Under the pieces are notes generated by a model, which made no database searches, was not told the DNA's origin, and was given only the letters and a program-made list of their open reading frames with translations. Of a stretch of 64,000 nt of DNA, positions 51,631-60,198 are shown piece by piece (position 1 is the stretch's first letter; every line of letters begins with the position of its first letter). The translations under genes and the position numbers were made by a program. The DNA is from Phormidium sp. OSCR (GTDB lineage: Bacteria > Cyanobacteriota > Cyanobacteriia > Cyanobacteriales > Geitlerinemataceae). The DNA lies in contig LJZT01000009.1 of assembly GCA_001314905.1 (NCBI GenBank), positions 1 through 64,000 of the forward strand, given 5' to 3'.

Positions 51631-54531
51631 ATGGCACGGCGCGTCACATCTCGGGACTCTCTCCCCAACTCCACAGAGAACACACTCTCCCCTAGACTTG
51701 AGGATGTCATCCGCATTCGGGGAGCGCGTCAACATAACCTCAAACAGATTGATCTCGACCTTCCCCGCAACCAGTTAATCGTCTTTACTGGGGTGTCGGG
51801 TTCCGGGAAATCCTCCCTGGCCTTCGATACCATCTTCGCCGAAGGACAACGGCGCTACATCGAATCCCTCAGTGCGTACGCGCGTCAGTTCCTCGGACAA
51901 CTCGACAAACCCGATGTCGAGTCCATCGAAGGCCTCAGTCCCGCCATCTCCATCGACCAGAAATCCACCTCCCACAACCCCCGCTCAACCGTGGGAACCG
52001 TTACCGAGATTTACGACTATCTACGACTGCTGTTTGGACGAGCCGGTGAACCTCACTGTCCCCATTGCGATCGCTCCATCGCGCCTCAGACCCTTGATAT
52101 CATGTGCGATCGCGTCCTCGCCCTCCCCGAACGCACTAAATTCCAAATCCTGGCCCCCATCATCCGAGGAAAGAAGGGAACCCACAAAAAACTCCTCTCC
52201 AGTCTCGCCTCCCAAGGCTTCGTCCGCGTTCGCATCAACGGCGAGGTGCGGGATCTCTCAGATCACATCGAACTGGACAAAAACCATGTCCATGACATTG
52301 AGATTGTCGTCGATCGCCTCATTTGTAAACCCGGACTGCAAGAACGGCTCACCGACTCCCTCGCCACCGCCTTAAAACAGGCCGATGGAGTGGTCATGAT
52401 TTCCGCTCAACTCCCCGACGAAGATCGTCCCCAAGAAATCCTCTTTTCCGAAAACTTCGCCTGTCCCGAACATGGCGCAGTCATGGAAGAACTCTCACCG
52501 CGTCTGTTCTCCTTTAACTCTCCCTATGGAGCCTGTCCCGCCTGTCATGGCTTAGGGAGTTCCCGCACCTTCGCCCCAGAACGAGTGATTCCCGACCCCA
52601 ACGCGCCGGTGTACAGTGCGATCGCCCCCTGGTCCGACAAAGACAATAGTTATTATCTCTCCGTCCTCTTCAGCGTCGGCCAAGCCTTTGGCTTCGAGAT
52701 TAGCACCCCTTGGAACCAACTCAGCGCCGAGCAACAACAGATCCTCCTCTACGGGGCCAGCGAACCAATTTGGATTGAAACCGATTCGCGCTATCAAGAG
52801 AATCGAGGCTACTACCGCCACTTTGCTGGGGTCTTGGCTATGTTGCAACGCCAATACGAAGACACATCTTCCGAGCCAATCAAAGACAAACTCGAACAAT
52901 ACCTCATTGATAAAGTTTGCGATGTCTGTGGCGGAAAGCGCCTCAAACCTGAAGCCCTCGCCGTTCGCATCGGTCAATATAATATCAGCGATCTCACCGG
53001 TGTCGCCATTGACGAGTGCTTAACGCGCCTATTTGAGATGGAACTGAGTCCCCGTCAAGCGCAAATCGCTGAACTGGTATTACGGGAAATTCGCGATCGC
53101 CTGCAATTCCTCCTCGACGTAGGTCTCGATTATCTCACCCTCGATCGCGCCGCCACCAGTCTCTCCGGGGGAGAAGCCCAACGCATCCGTCTCGCCACCC
53201 AAATCGGGTCCGGTTTAACGGGAGTGTTGTACGTCCTCGACGAACCCAGCATCGGGTTACACCAACGGGACAACGGACGGTTACTGCAAACCCTAACCAA
53301 ACTGCGAGATTTAGGCAATACTTTAATTGTCGTTGAACATGACGAAGATACCATCCGCAGCGCCGATCACCTGGTTGATATCGGTCCCGGTGCGGGCGTT
53401 CACGGCGGCGAAATTGTCGCCCAAGGGGACTTAAAAACACTTCTCAACGCCGAACGGTCAATGACTGGCGCTTATTTATCTGGGCGACGGACGATTGAGA
53501 TTCCTGAAGAACGTCGCCCCGGAAATGGTCGCGTTTTACAACTTAAAGATGCTCATCGCAATAATCTCAAACATATTGATGTGGACATTCCTCTGGGGAA
53601 ATTAGTCTGCATCACTGGAGTGTCTGGCTCTGGAAAATCAACATTAGTTAATGACCTGTTTTATCCAGCATTGCAACATCATTTAACTCGAAAAATTCCC
53701 ATGCCTCAAGGGTTAAAAACCTTGAAAGTTAAGGGCAGTAAAAAGAAAGAAGTCAAAGACATTGTTGACAAAGTAATTGTTATTGACCAATCCCCAATTG
53801 GACGGACCCCTCGCTCGAATCCAGCCACCTATACGGGGATTTTTGATAGTATCCGTCAAGTCTTTGCTGAAACCGTCGAAGCCAAAGCACGAGGCTATAA
53901 ACCGGGGCGCTTTTCCTTTAACGTCAAAGGGGGACGCTGTGAAGCTTGTGGCGGTCAGGGGGTTAATATCATTTCTATGAACTTTCTCCCCGATGTCTAT
54001 GTCCAATGTGATGTCTGTAAAGGGGCGCGTTATAACCGAGAAACCCTACAAGTTCACTATAAAGGTCATTCTATCGCCGATGTCCTCAATATGACCGTGG
54101 AGGAGGCGTTAGAGGTCTTTCAAAACATCCCTCGCGCCGCCAGTCGTCTGCAAACGCTATTCGATGTAGGGTTGGGGTATATTCACCTCGGTCAGCCTGC
54201 GCCAACCCTCTCAGGCGGTGAGGCGCAACGGGTGAAGTTAGCCTCGGAGTTATCTCGCCGCGCTACAGGGAAAACCTTATATTTGATTGATGAACCGACG
54301 ACTGGACTCTCGTTTTATGATGTTCATCAGTTACTGAATGTGATGCAACGTTTGGTGGATAAGGGCAATTCAATTTTAGTGATTGAGCATAATTTGGATG
54401 TGATTCGTTCGGCGGATTGGTTGATTGATTTAGGTCCGGAAGGGGGAAATAAGGGCGGTGAAGTTGTGGCTGTAGGAACCCCGGAAATGGTGGCTAAGGT
54501 GGCCCAATCCCATACGGGACAGTATTTGTGA
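51631..54531 (+). CDS. uvrA: Excinuclease ABC subunit A
   Basis: UvrA is the damage-recognition ATPase of nucleotide excision repair. From the ATG at 51631, preceded by AAAGG, the product is about 966 residues; the frame opens 57 bases earlier without better support. Two ABC-ATPase modules are present ([12 protein letters not shown] and [12 protein letters not shown] with signature [13 protein letters not shown] and [12 protein letters not shown]), and zinc-binding cysteines ([27 protein letters not shown]). Confidence 0.96.
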   Translation: MARRVTSRDSLPNSTENTLSPRLEDVIRIRGARQHNLKQIDLDLPRNQLIVFTGVSGSGKSSLAFDTIFAEGQRRYIESLSAYARQFLGQLDKPDVESIEGLSPAISIDQKSTSHNPRSTVGTVTEIYDYLRLLFGRAGEPHCPHCDRSIAPQTLDIMCDRVLALPERTKFQILAPIIRGKKGTHKKLLSSLASQGFVRVRINGEVRDLSDHIELDKNHVHDIEIVVDRLICKPGLQERLTDSLATALKQADGVVMISAQLPDEDRPQEILFSENFACPEHGAVMEELSPRLFSFNSPYGACPACHGLGSSRTFAPERVIPDPNAPVYSAIAPWSDKDNSYYLSVLFSVGQAFGFEISTPWNQLSAEQQQILLYGASEPIWIETDSRYQENRGYYRHFAGVLAMLQRQYEDTSSEPIKDKLEQYLIDKVCDVCGGKRLKPEALAVRIGQYNISDLTGVAIDECLTRLFEMELSPRQAQIAELVLREIRDRLQFLLDVGLDYLTLDRAATSLSGGEAQRIRLATQIGSGLTGVLYVLDEPSIGLHQRDNGRLLQTLTKLRDLGNTLIVVEHDEDTIRSADHLVDIGPGAGVHGGEIVAQGDLKTLLNAERSMTGAYLSGRRTIEIPEERRPGNGRVLQLKDAHRNNLKHIDVDIPLGKLVCITGVSGSGKSTLVNDLFYPALQHHLTRKIPMPQGLKTLKVKGSKKKEVKDIVDKVIVIDQSPIGRTPRSNPATYTGIFDSIRQVFAETVEAKARGYKPGRFSFNVKGGRCEACGGQGVNIISMNFLPDVYVQCDVCKGARYNRETLQVHYKGHSIADVLNMTVEEALEVFQNIPRAASRLQTLFDVGLGYIHLGQPAPTLSGGEAQRVKLASELSRRATGKTLYLIDEPTTGLSFYDVHQLLNVMQRLVDKGNSILVIEHNLDVIRSADWLIDLGPEGGNKGGEVVAVGTPEMVAKVAQSHTGQYL

Positions 54532-54539
54532 TAAGAAGG

Positions 54540-54705
54540 GAACAGGGAATAGGGAACAGGGAACAGGGAATAGGGAACAGGCATAACCCACCCCGCCCTC
54601 CGGGCACCCCTCCCAAGAGGGGAAGGGAACAGGGAATAGGGAATAGGGAACAGGGAACAGGGAACAGGGAACAGGGAACAGGGAATAGGGAATAGGGAAC
54701 AGGGG
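54540..54705. repeat. Heptamer array GGGAACA/GGGAATA with a repeat-element fragment
   Basis: More than fifteen units of GGGAACA or GGGAATA fill this stretch between uvrA and thiS. At 54584-54622 they are interrupted by a fragment of the AACCCACCCC/CCCCTCCCAAGAGGGG element seen at 33.6 kb. No gene fits here. Confidence 0.92.
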
Positions 54706-54737
54706 GGAGAAGGTGATGAAGCCAGGTTACAAAAGGG

Positions 54738-54947
54738 TTAACCGCCGCCGACAATGGTGACAATTTCGAGGTTATCTCCTTCTTTAATTTGGGTGTTTTC
54801 CCAATATTGACGATGGAGAATTTCGCCGTTGTATTCAACGGCAATTAGGCGAGGATTTAAGCCAATCTCTTCTAAAAATTGGGGCAGCGATCGCCCGGAT
54901 TGGCATTGTTTGGATTCACCGTTAACGGTTAGGGTAATGGGGGGCAT
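54738..54947 (-). CDS. thiS: Sulfur carrier protein ThiS
   Basis: From the ATG at 54947 the protein has 69 residues with a ubiquitin-like beta-grasp fold (PITLTVNGESKQ, LIAVEYNGEILHRQYW) and ends IVTIVGGG. ThiS carries sulfur as a C-terminal thiocarboxylate for thiazole synthesis. The Gly-Gly end is normal, with one additional Gly. Upstream frame extension into the GAGGCAA heptamers is an artefact. No thiG or thiO is seen beside it, though cyanobacterial thiS is often separated from thiG. Confidence 0.9.
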   Translation of the reverse strand: MPPITLTVNGESKQCQSGRSLPQFLEEIGLNPRLIAVEYNGEILHRQYWENTQIKEGDNLEIVTIVGGG

Positions 54948-54952
54948 AGAAG

Positions 54953-54995
54953 GGTAAGAGGCAAGAGGCAAGAGGCAAGAGGCAAGAGGCAAGGG
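54953..54995. repeat. Heptamer array GAGGCAA
   Basis: About five tandem copies of GAGGCAA lie immediately upstream of thiS. Related GCCTCTT-type heptamers in the other orientation occur at 60116-60190. Confidence 0.85.
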
Positions 54996-55017
54996 GAGGG
55001 GCGTACCTTTCTTAAAC

Positions 55018-55920
55018 TTAGGCTTGGGCGACTTTGTAGAGCATTTTGGCCAGTTTCATGAGCTGGGGTTTGTCGAAGACATCCGTGAGGGCTTTAACCG
55101 CAGCGGCCGGATCTTGGCGAATGAGGGCGTAGTGGCCCCACGCTCCCGCCTCGGCTTCGGCCAGATGTTGCAGACTGAAACTGGGGGAAATTGCGCCTTC
55201 ATCTCCGGCGGCGATCGCCTCGCTGGCTTCCCGTAATTCTACAATAACCACAGGCGCTAAGATGCGATAGGGGTTGTTTTCATTGCGAACTGCGCGATCG
55301 GCTACCTCTGTTAAGGCTTTCCAAGCCTGAGACTCGGAAGCGAGTTCTTGCAGATGCTGACAGAACACGGCTAACTTTTGTCGGGTTTCTGAACTTTCGG
55401 CTTGACGGAACAGGGTTAACATTTGTCGCAATAGTTCCGTCACCTCAGCTTGCAGATTCCCTGACGGTTGGGAAGCCCCAGCGGCGGGGGTATCGTCTGG
55501 GGTTCCTCCGGCTTGTAGATGTTTGAGATGGGCTTCGAGTTGTTCAAAGGCCGGTTCGACGCGGCTGAACACCTCGTCTGCATCTTCGTCTCGTAAGCCA
55601 AAGGGGCTTTGCAGCAGTTCCAGGAGTTCCCGCAGAGAGTCAACTCCTTGCAAAAAGAGACTTTCGAGTTTGCGATCGATGGGTAACGTATCTTGTTTGA
55701 GGACTTTGAAATAGTCTTCGAGACGGTGGGCGACTTTTTGGATGGAACTATAGCCCAACATGGCTGCACCCCCTTTGACGGAGTGAGCCGCACGGAACAT
55801 CTCGTCAATTTCGTCGGGGTTTTGGACGGTGGCGGGTAAGTCTAATAAGCCATTTTCGAGGGTATTGAGGTGTTCTTTACCTTCTTCGATGAAGAAGCGG
55901 ACGATTTCTTCGGAGGCCAC
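55018..55920 (-). CDS. HPt-domain protein
   Basis: A 300-residue protein (GTG start) with an N-terminal HPt domain (about 1-110) holding the phospho-acceptor His46 in AAHSVKGGAAMLG, similar to the CheA P1 domain. The remainder is helical, with no kinase, receiver or membrane segment. It may be a phosphotransfer node between a hybrid kinase and a response regulator; which kinase is not shown by the context. The gene is followed by thiS and preceded by a TPR protein gene 56 bases upstream. Confidence 0.85.
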   Translation of the reverse strand: MASEEIVRFFIEEGKEHLNTLENGLLDLPATVQNPDEIDEMFRAAHSVKGGAAMLGYSSIQKVAHRLEDYFKVLKQDTLPIDRKLESLFLQGVDSLRELLELLQSPFGLRDEDADEVFSRVEPAFEQLEAHLKHLQAGGTPDDTPAAGASQPSGNLQAEVTELLRQMLTLFRQAESSETRQKLAVFCQHLQELASESQAWKALTEVADRAVRNENNPYRILAPVVIVELREASEAIAAGDEGAISPSFSLQHLAEAEAGAWGHYALIRQDPAAAVKALTDVFDKPQLMKLAKMLYKVAQA

Positions 55921-55976
55921 GAGATTACTCCTTAACCAATGCAGGACAGGGGATTTGAGCCTTAAGGCTCGCAGGA

Positions 55977-56840
55977 TTATTCCTCAGAGACGTCTTCCTC
56001 AGAGACGTCTTCCTCAGTGGAACTGGCTTGACTGGCTTGGATCTCTTCGATCAGAATTTGAATCCGGTCTTTTTGTTGAGCCGGGGCCAGTTCTAGGGCG
56101 GTGTTGAGGGCGGCTTGGGCTTCATCGAGTTGTCCGGTTTCTTCTAAAATCAGACCTTTACCCACCAGGGGGCGAAAATCACTCGAATGTTCTTGGCTGA
56201 GATTGTCAAAGACGTTGAGGGCTTGTTCGTAGCGTTGCTGTTCGGCGTAAACTTGTCCTAACAGGAGTTGAGTGGAGACCACATCGATGCTTCCTGGCTC
56301 CGATTGGTTGGCTTGGGAGGCTAATTGTAGGATATCTTCAATGGCGGCGATCGCCGCTTCGGGCCGGTCTTCTTGCAGCAGCAGCGTCACCAGTCCCTGA
56401 AGGGCTTGCACGTTCCCCGGTTCGCGGGTAATCAGCTCGCGATAGGTTTCGACAGCACCCTCGCGATCGCCTAAATACTGTTTCGTCTGAGCCAACAAGA
56501 CTCGATAGCGAGATTCGTCGGGATTCAGTTCCGCTAAGCGTTCTAGCGGCTCAATAGTCCCCTCGATATCGTTGAGTTGACGCCGCACATCAATCAGCCC
56601 TCGCAACGCCGTGCGATTATCGGGTTCGCGCTCCAGGACGAGTTTATAGCCCCGTTCCTGAGCTTGAAGATCCTCTTGGGGGTTGCTGGCGGCGGGGGTA
56701 TTCGTGGGAGTGGGGTTGGAACTCCCCTGATTGGCTTGTAAGACACCGCCGAGGAGAGGGGCGATGGAAAAGCCAAGAAAGGCGATTAAGCCAATGGCCA
56801 ACACAATACGACTAAACCAACCCGAACGCTTTTTAGACAC
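55977..56840 (-). CDS. Membrane-anchored TPR protein
   Basis: A 287-residue protein (GTG start). One N-terminal membrane helix (VLAIGLIAFLGFSIAPLLGG), a Pro/Ser linker, and about five TPR units (LEREPDNRTALRGLID, LNPDESRYRVLLAQT, TREPGNVQALQGL). The end is an acidic repeat (EEDVSEEDVSEE) encoded by a short DNA repeat at 55978-56015. Probably scaffolds thylakoid or plasma-membrane complexes, but no specific family is recognised. Confidence 0.8.
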   Translation of the reverse strand: MSKKRSGWFSRIVLAIGLIAFLGFSIAPLLGGVLQANQGSSNPTPTNTPAASNPQEDLQAQERGYKLVLEREPDNRTALRGLIDVRRQLNDIEGTIEPLERLAELNPDESRYRVLLAQTKQYLGDREGAVETYRELITREPGNVQALQGLVTLLLQEDRPEAAIAAIEDILQLASQANQSEPGSIDVVSTQLLLGQVYAEQQRYEQALNVFDNLSQEHSSDFRPLVGKGLILEETGQLDEAQAALNTALELAPAQQKDRIQILIEEIQASQASSTEEDVSEEDVSEE

Positions 56841-57034
56841 AAACTTTGCCTCAACTGCAACTGAACATCAAACTGAACATTAAGCCGAATCTGGCGGAAC
56901 CTCAGAGATGAGGTCATCCGTCACCCCTAGTATCTCAATCTGTCGGCAAGGGACTCTTTTGGGGGGAATCCTTTACACTTAGGGGGAAAGGGTGCGATCG
57001 CCCCAACCGTTACATCAGGCCGCGATCTAAATTC

Positions 57035-57499
57035 ATGAAAGACAACCCACCGCTCCTTATTATCTTACAACTGTTGCCAATTTTAGTGGTCGTGACGGCG
57101 ATCGTAAACCCGACCTTGGCGCTTCCTCTGATCAGTCTTTTGATTCTCTTGTTCCCCGTCATTCTCTATAAATTCCTCCAACAAGCCTCACGGGACTTAG
57201 GCCGAGAACTCTATTCTCGCAACCCCGAGACGACGGAATTTGACCAGTGGGATGAGGTTCCCATCGTCGATAGCGAGCCGATGGCGATCGACCCCATTTT
57301 CCAGCGGATTCAGGGGGATTTAGCCCTCTTGCGGCTGGCCTATCCCTTTGACGAAGACCAGCTCACTCAAGCCTACCGCCGTCGCGCCCGCGAAACCCAC
57401 CCCGATGCGGGGGGAAGCGAGCGCGAGTTTATTCAGGTGCAACAGGCCTATGAACGACTCCAAGGGGTGTTAGAACTCGAAATCAGCGAGGAGTTTTAG
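57035..57499 (+). CDS. Membrane-anchored J-domain protein
   Basis: In this 154-residue protein, two hydrophobic helices (about 5-25 and 30-47) are followed by a linker and a short C-terminal J-domain (about 100-150) with the HPD motif in THPDAGGS and a YERLQ helix. J-proteins stimulate Hsp70 ATPase and recruit it to a site, here a membrane. The J-domain is near the C terminus rather than the N terminus, as in type III/DnaJ-like membrane proteins. Convergent with argC; the stop codons overlap by 4 bases. Confidence 0.85.
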   Translation: MKDNPPLLIILQLLPILVVVTAIVNPTLALPLISLLILLFPVILYKFLQQASRDLGRELYSRNPETTEFDQWDEVPIVDSEPMAIDPIFQRIQGDLALLRLAYPFDEDQLTQAYRRRARETHPDAGGSEREFIQVQQAYERLQGVLELEISEEF

Positions 57500-58554
57500 G
57501 GGTAGAACCCTAAGCTGGGGAGTCCGATGGTTTCTTCGAGTCCTAACATCAGGTTCATCGCTTGTACCGCTTGTCCCGCCTGTCCTTTGAGGAGATTGTC
57601 AATCACTGACATGACAATCACTCGTCCCGTGCGCGGGTCAACTTCAATGCCGATATAGTTGAGGTTAGAGCCACAGGCCCATTTGGTTTGCGGATAGACC
57701 CCAGATGGGAGAACCTTAACCCAAGGGGAGGCTCGATAGAAGGCATTATAGATGGTGGCCAGGTCTTCGCGGACTAAACCGGGGTCGCGCAGGGTTCCGT
57801 AAACCGTGGCCAGAATTCCCCGCACCATAGGGACAAGATGAGGGGTAAATTGAACCATCATCTCATGACCGGCGAGGTCACTACAGATTTGTTCGATTTC
57901 CGGGGTATGTCGGTGACGGGCCACCCCATAGGCGGAGATGGAACTACTGGCTTCGGCCAGCAACAGGTTCGTTTTCGCCTGACGACCCCCCCCAGAGGTC
58001 CCGGATTTAGCGTCAATGACAAGGGTTTCCGGTGCAATTAAGCCCTGTTTGAGCAGGGGGGCTACCGCTAAGAGGCTGGCGGTGGGATAGCACCCCGGAC
58101 AGCCCACGAGATTGGCCTCTTGGATGCGATCGCGGTACAGTTCCGGTAAGCCATAGACCGCTGAGGCGGCGATGTTGGCGTCCGTGCGATCGCCCCCATA
58201 CCAAGCCTGATAGGTATCGAGATTAAAAAAGCGGTAGTCAGCGGACAAATCCAGGACTTTGCAGCCTTTTTCCAGAAGTGCGGGGGCCATTGTCCAAGCT
58301 AGGCCATTGGGAAGTGAGAGGAAGACCACCTGACAGCGTTCGGCGATGCGATCGACCTCCACGGGTTCGACTTGTAGTTTAAAGCGGTGTTCGAGATGGG
58401 GATAAATGTCTGAAAAGGGCTTTCCAGCACTTCCCTGTCCCCCTAAATAGACAATATCGACATTTGGATGGTCTAGTAGCAATCGCACCAGTTGCACGCC
58501 GCCATATCCCGATGCACCGACAATGCCGACTGATACACGCTCAAAATCTCCCAT
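57496..58554 (-). CDS. argC: N-acetyl-gamma-glutamyl-phosphate reductase
   Basis: Third step of arginine biosynthesis: NADPH reduction of N-acetylglutamyl phosphate to the semialdehyde. The 352-residue protein has the N-terminal [14 protein letters not shown] nucleotide-binding motif, the active-site Cys in GCPGCYPTA, and the downstream SGTSGGGR segment. Length and motifs are normal. Confidence 0.96.
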   Translation of the reverse strand: MGDFERVSVGIVGASGYGGVQLVRLLLDHPNVDIVYLGGQGSAGKPFSDIYPHLEHRFKLQVEPVEVDRIAERCQVVFLSLPNGLAWTMAPALLEKGCKVLDLSADYRFFNLDTYQAWYGGDRTDANIAASAVYGLPELYRDRIQEANLVGCPGCYPTASLLAVAPLLKQGLIAPETLVIDAKSGTSGGGRQAKTNLLLAEASSSISAYGVARHRHTPEIEQICSDLAGHEMMVQFTPHLVPMVRGILATVYGTLRDPGLVREDLATIYNAFYRASPWVKVLPSGVYPQTKWACGSNLNYIGIEVDPRTGRVIVMSVIDNLLKGQAGQAVQAMNLMLGLEETIGLPSLGFYP

Positions 58555-58680
58555 TATGCTTCTCCCAACCAGTTTCAGTTCAATAGGGTCTCACGTTAGA
58601 GCTAGTCTAGCGTTACTCTGGCCGCAACGAACGTTTTGCCAGAGAATCCTCATGATTTGGGGACAAGGAACCTTGCGCGT

Positions 58681-58935
58681 CTAGGTTGAGGCCAGGGAGC
58701 GAACTGAGAGGATATGGCTTGAGTTGAGGGGAGAGACGGCGGATTTGGGGACGATGACGGTGTTGAGAGACTCGCCAAGTGCATTAAAGATTTCCAAGAC
58801 ATATCCGTCTTCTATCCCATCAGGGCCGGGAACGGTATCGATGAGGCGGGCGATATCTCCCTGTTTGAGCTGATAGTTGGGAAAGTTGCGGTTCAGACAG
58901 ACTTGGCTATAAAGTTGAACGGTTGGCTCAGTCAT
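58681..58935 (-). CDS. DUF4926 family protein, possible antitoxin-like partner
   Basis: An 84-residue protein beginning MTEPTVQLYSQVCLNRNFPNYQ, with GDIARLIDTV and GYVLEIFNALGE, which resembles DUF4926 proteins. The start overlaps the stop of the gene upstream (ATGA). Because such short genes occur as overlapping pairs, it could be the partner of the DUF6883-like protein. No toxin or antitoxin activity is shown here. Confidence 0.7.
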   Translation of the reverse strand: MTEPTVQLYSQVCLNRNFPNYQLKQGDIARLIDTVPGPDGIEDGYVLEIFNALGESLNTVIVPKSAVSPLNSSHILSVRSLAST

Positions 58936-59255
58936 CGCAGTGGCTTTAAGGTAATGAATTGAATTTTTCCATCGCGGAGCCGTCGCAGCCAGATCGTTAC
59001 AACGGCAAGACTTTTGTCTCTCCCTCTGATATTACCGTTAACGCGATAGAACGTACCATACTCGTTTGTGTCATCCTCAAGGGCTTCATGAGTAAGCACA
59101 AGCTCTCGAATCGCCGCTTCTAGGAGATCAGGATTAACCTGAGTAAATCCAGCTTGTGCGAGGAATTTAGATTTATCGTCTTGCTTGCGTGGAACTAGGA
59201 GATAATGTATCAGCTTGGCCTGAGGGATAATGATTTCTGCTTCAGGGAGTTTCAT
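58932..59255 (-). CDS. DUF6883 family protein, partner of DUF4926
   Basis: A 107-residue protein with MKLPEAEIIIPQAKLIHYLL, KSKFLAQAGFTQ and a VVTIWLRR end that recalls DUF6883, a domain found in small proteins and in toxin-like C-terminal parts of larger ones. It is translationally coupled to the DUF4926 gene. The domain call is from memory and the toxin-antitoxin idea is inference. Confidence 0.65.
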   Translation of the reverse strand: MKLPEAEIIIPQAKLIHYLLVPRKQDDKSKFLAQAGFTQVNPDLLEAAIRELVLTHEALEDDTNEYGTFYRVNGNIRGRDKSLAVVTIWLRRLRDGKIQFITLKPLR

Positions 59256-59359
59256 GATTGTTCGGGAACGTCTGGGGCGATCGCACCATCTTAGAGAGTA
59301 GACCCAAAGGCAACTGTTAAGCTTACATCAGGCGCTGCTGTCCCCCTACCCGACAATTT

Positions 59360-60058
59360 ATGAATACTCCTGACTCTCTACCCCAGTCTTGGCCCCGCAA
59401 ACTCTCGAAGGTTCTCCTACATCCTTTGGTGGTGTCCTCCGTCGCCGTTGCAGGTATTGCAGCCTTCCAAGCCGAACGCATCAGCGACAAAGTGACCGAG
59501 GCCCTATTTCCCGCCGCACCCGCTCCCGTCACCGAGGTCAAAGCCTTACTGGTGAGCGAATTTGAGGGCAAAACCGAACTGACTACCGCCGAAGTTCTCC
59601 TCGAAACCGTCGTCAGAACCCATCAAGATCGGATGTTGGGTCATCTCTATCTAGGACAAACTGTGGTTCTCTATCAAGGCGTGGGACGAGTTCGCGCTGG
59701 AATTGACTTAGACCAATTAGAAGTCAAATCCGTCGATCGCGCCAATGGCCAGATTCACATTCTCCTCCCCCCGCCCTATCTGGTGCAAGCAGATTTAGAT
59801 GTTGATGAATCGGGCATTTTAGAGCATCATCGCACCTGGCTCGCCCCCAATGTTGAGGCGCAACTCTACACCGAGGCCCAACAAACGGCCTTACTGCAAA
59901 TTCGCGAACAAGCCTGTCAGGATGGCCTGCTGCAAAAAGCTGACCAGGAAGCTGAAATGATTGTCCGTAATATCCTGCAAGCGGCTGAGTATCAAGAGAT
60001 TACCATTGAAAGCCAATTGGCGCGATCGCCCAGTTGTCTGATGAACGCCGGTCGCTAA
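59360..60058 (+). CDS. DUF4230 family membrane protein
   Basis: A 232-residue protein with one membrane helix (LLHPLVVSSVAVAGIAAF, about 18-38) and an exported beta/alpha domain: TTAEVLLETVVRT, GRVRAGIDLDQLE, IHILLPPPYL, and a C-terminal helix. These fit the DUF4230 family found in many bacteria; function is unknown. The gene is monocistronic. Confidence 0.82.
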   Translation: MNTPDSLPQSWPRKLSKVLLHPLVVSSVAVAGIAAFQAERISDKVTEALFPAAPAPVTEVKALLVSEFEGKTELTTAEVLLETVVRTHQDRMLGHLYLGQTVVLYQGVGRVRAGIDLDQLEVKSVDRANGQIHILLPPPYLVQADLDVDESGILEHHRTWLAPNVEAQLYTEAQQTALLQIREQACQDGLLQKADQEAEMIVRNILQAAEYQEITIESQLARSPSCLMNAGR

Positions 60059-60067
60059 TCGGGCGAC

Positions 60068-60190
60068 AGAAGGGAACAGGGAACAGGGAACAGGGAACAG
60101 GGAACAGGGAACAGTCCTCTTGCCTCTTGCCATCCCCTCTTGGGAGGGGTTAGGGGTGGGTTATGCCTCTTGCCTCTTGCCTTTTGCCTT
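60068..60190. repeat. Heptamer arrays flanking a repeat-element fragment
   Basis: About six copies of GGGAACA are followed by GCCTCTT-type heptamers. Between them, at 60132-60163, is an inverted fragment of the CCCCTC..GAGGGG/GGGGTGGGTT element seen at 33.6 and 54.6 kb. The stretch separates the convergent DUF4230 and metH genes. Confidence 0.88.
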
Positions 60191-60198
60191 CTTCCCCC

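Noticed and set aside
54540-54720. CRISPR array near uvrA
   Set aside because: The units are 7 bases with no spacers, typical of heptamer tandem repeats.
54748-54992. Longer thiS reading frame starting in the GAGGCAA repeats
   Set aside because: The extra N-terminal residues translate repeat DNA; a normal ThiS starts at the ATG at 54947.
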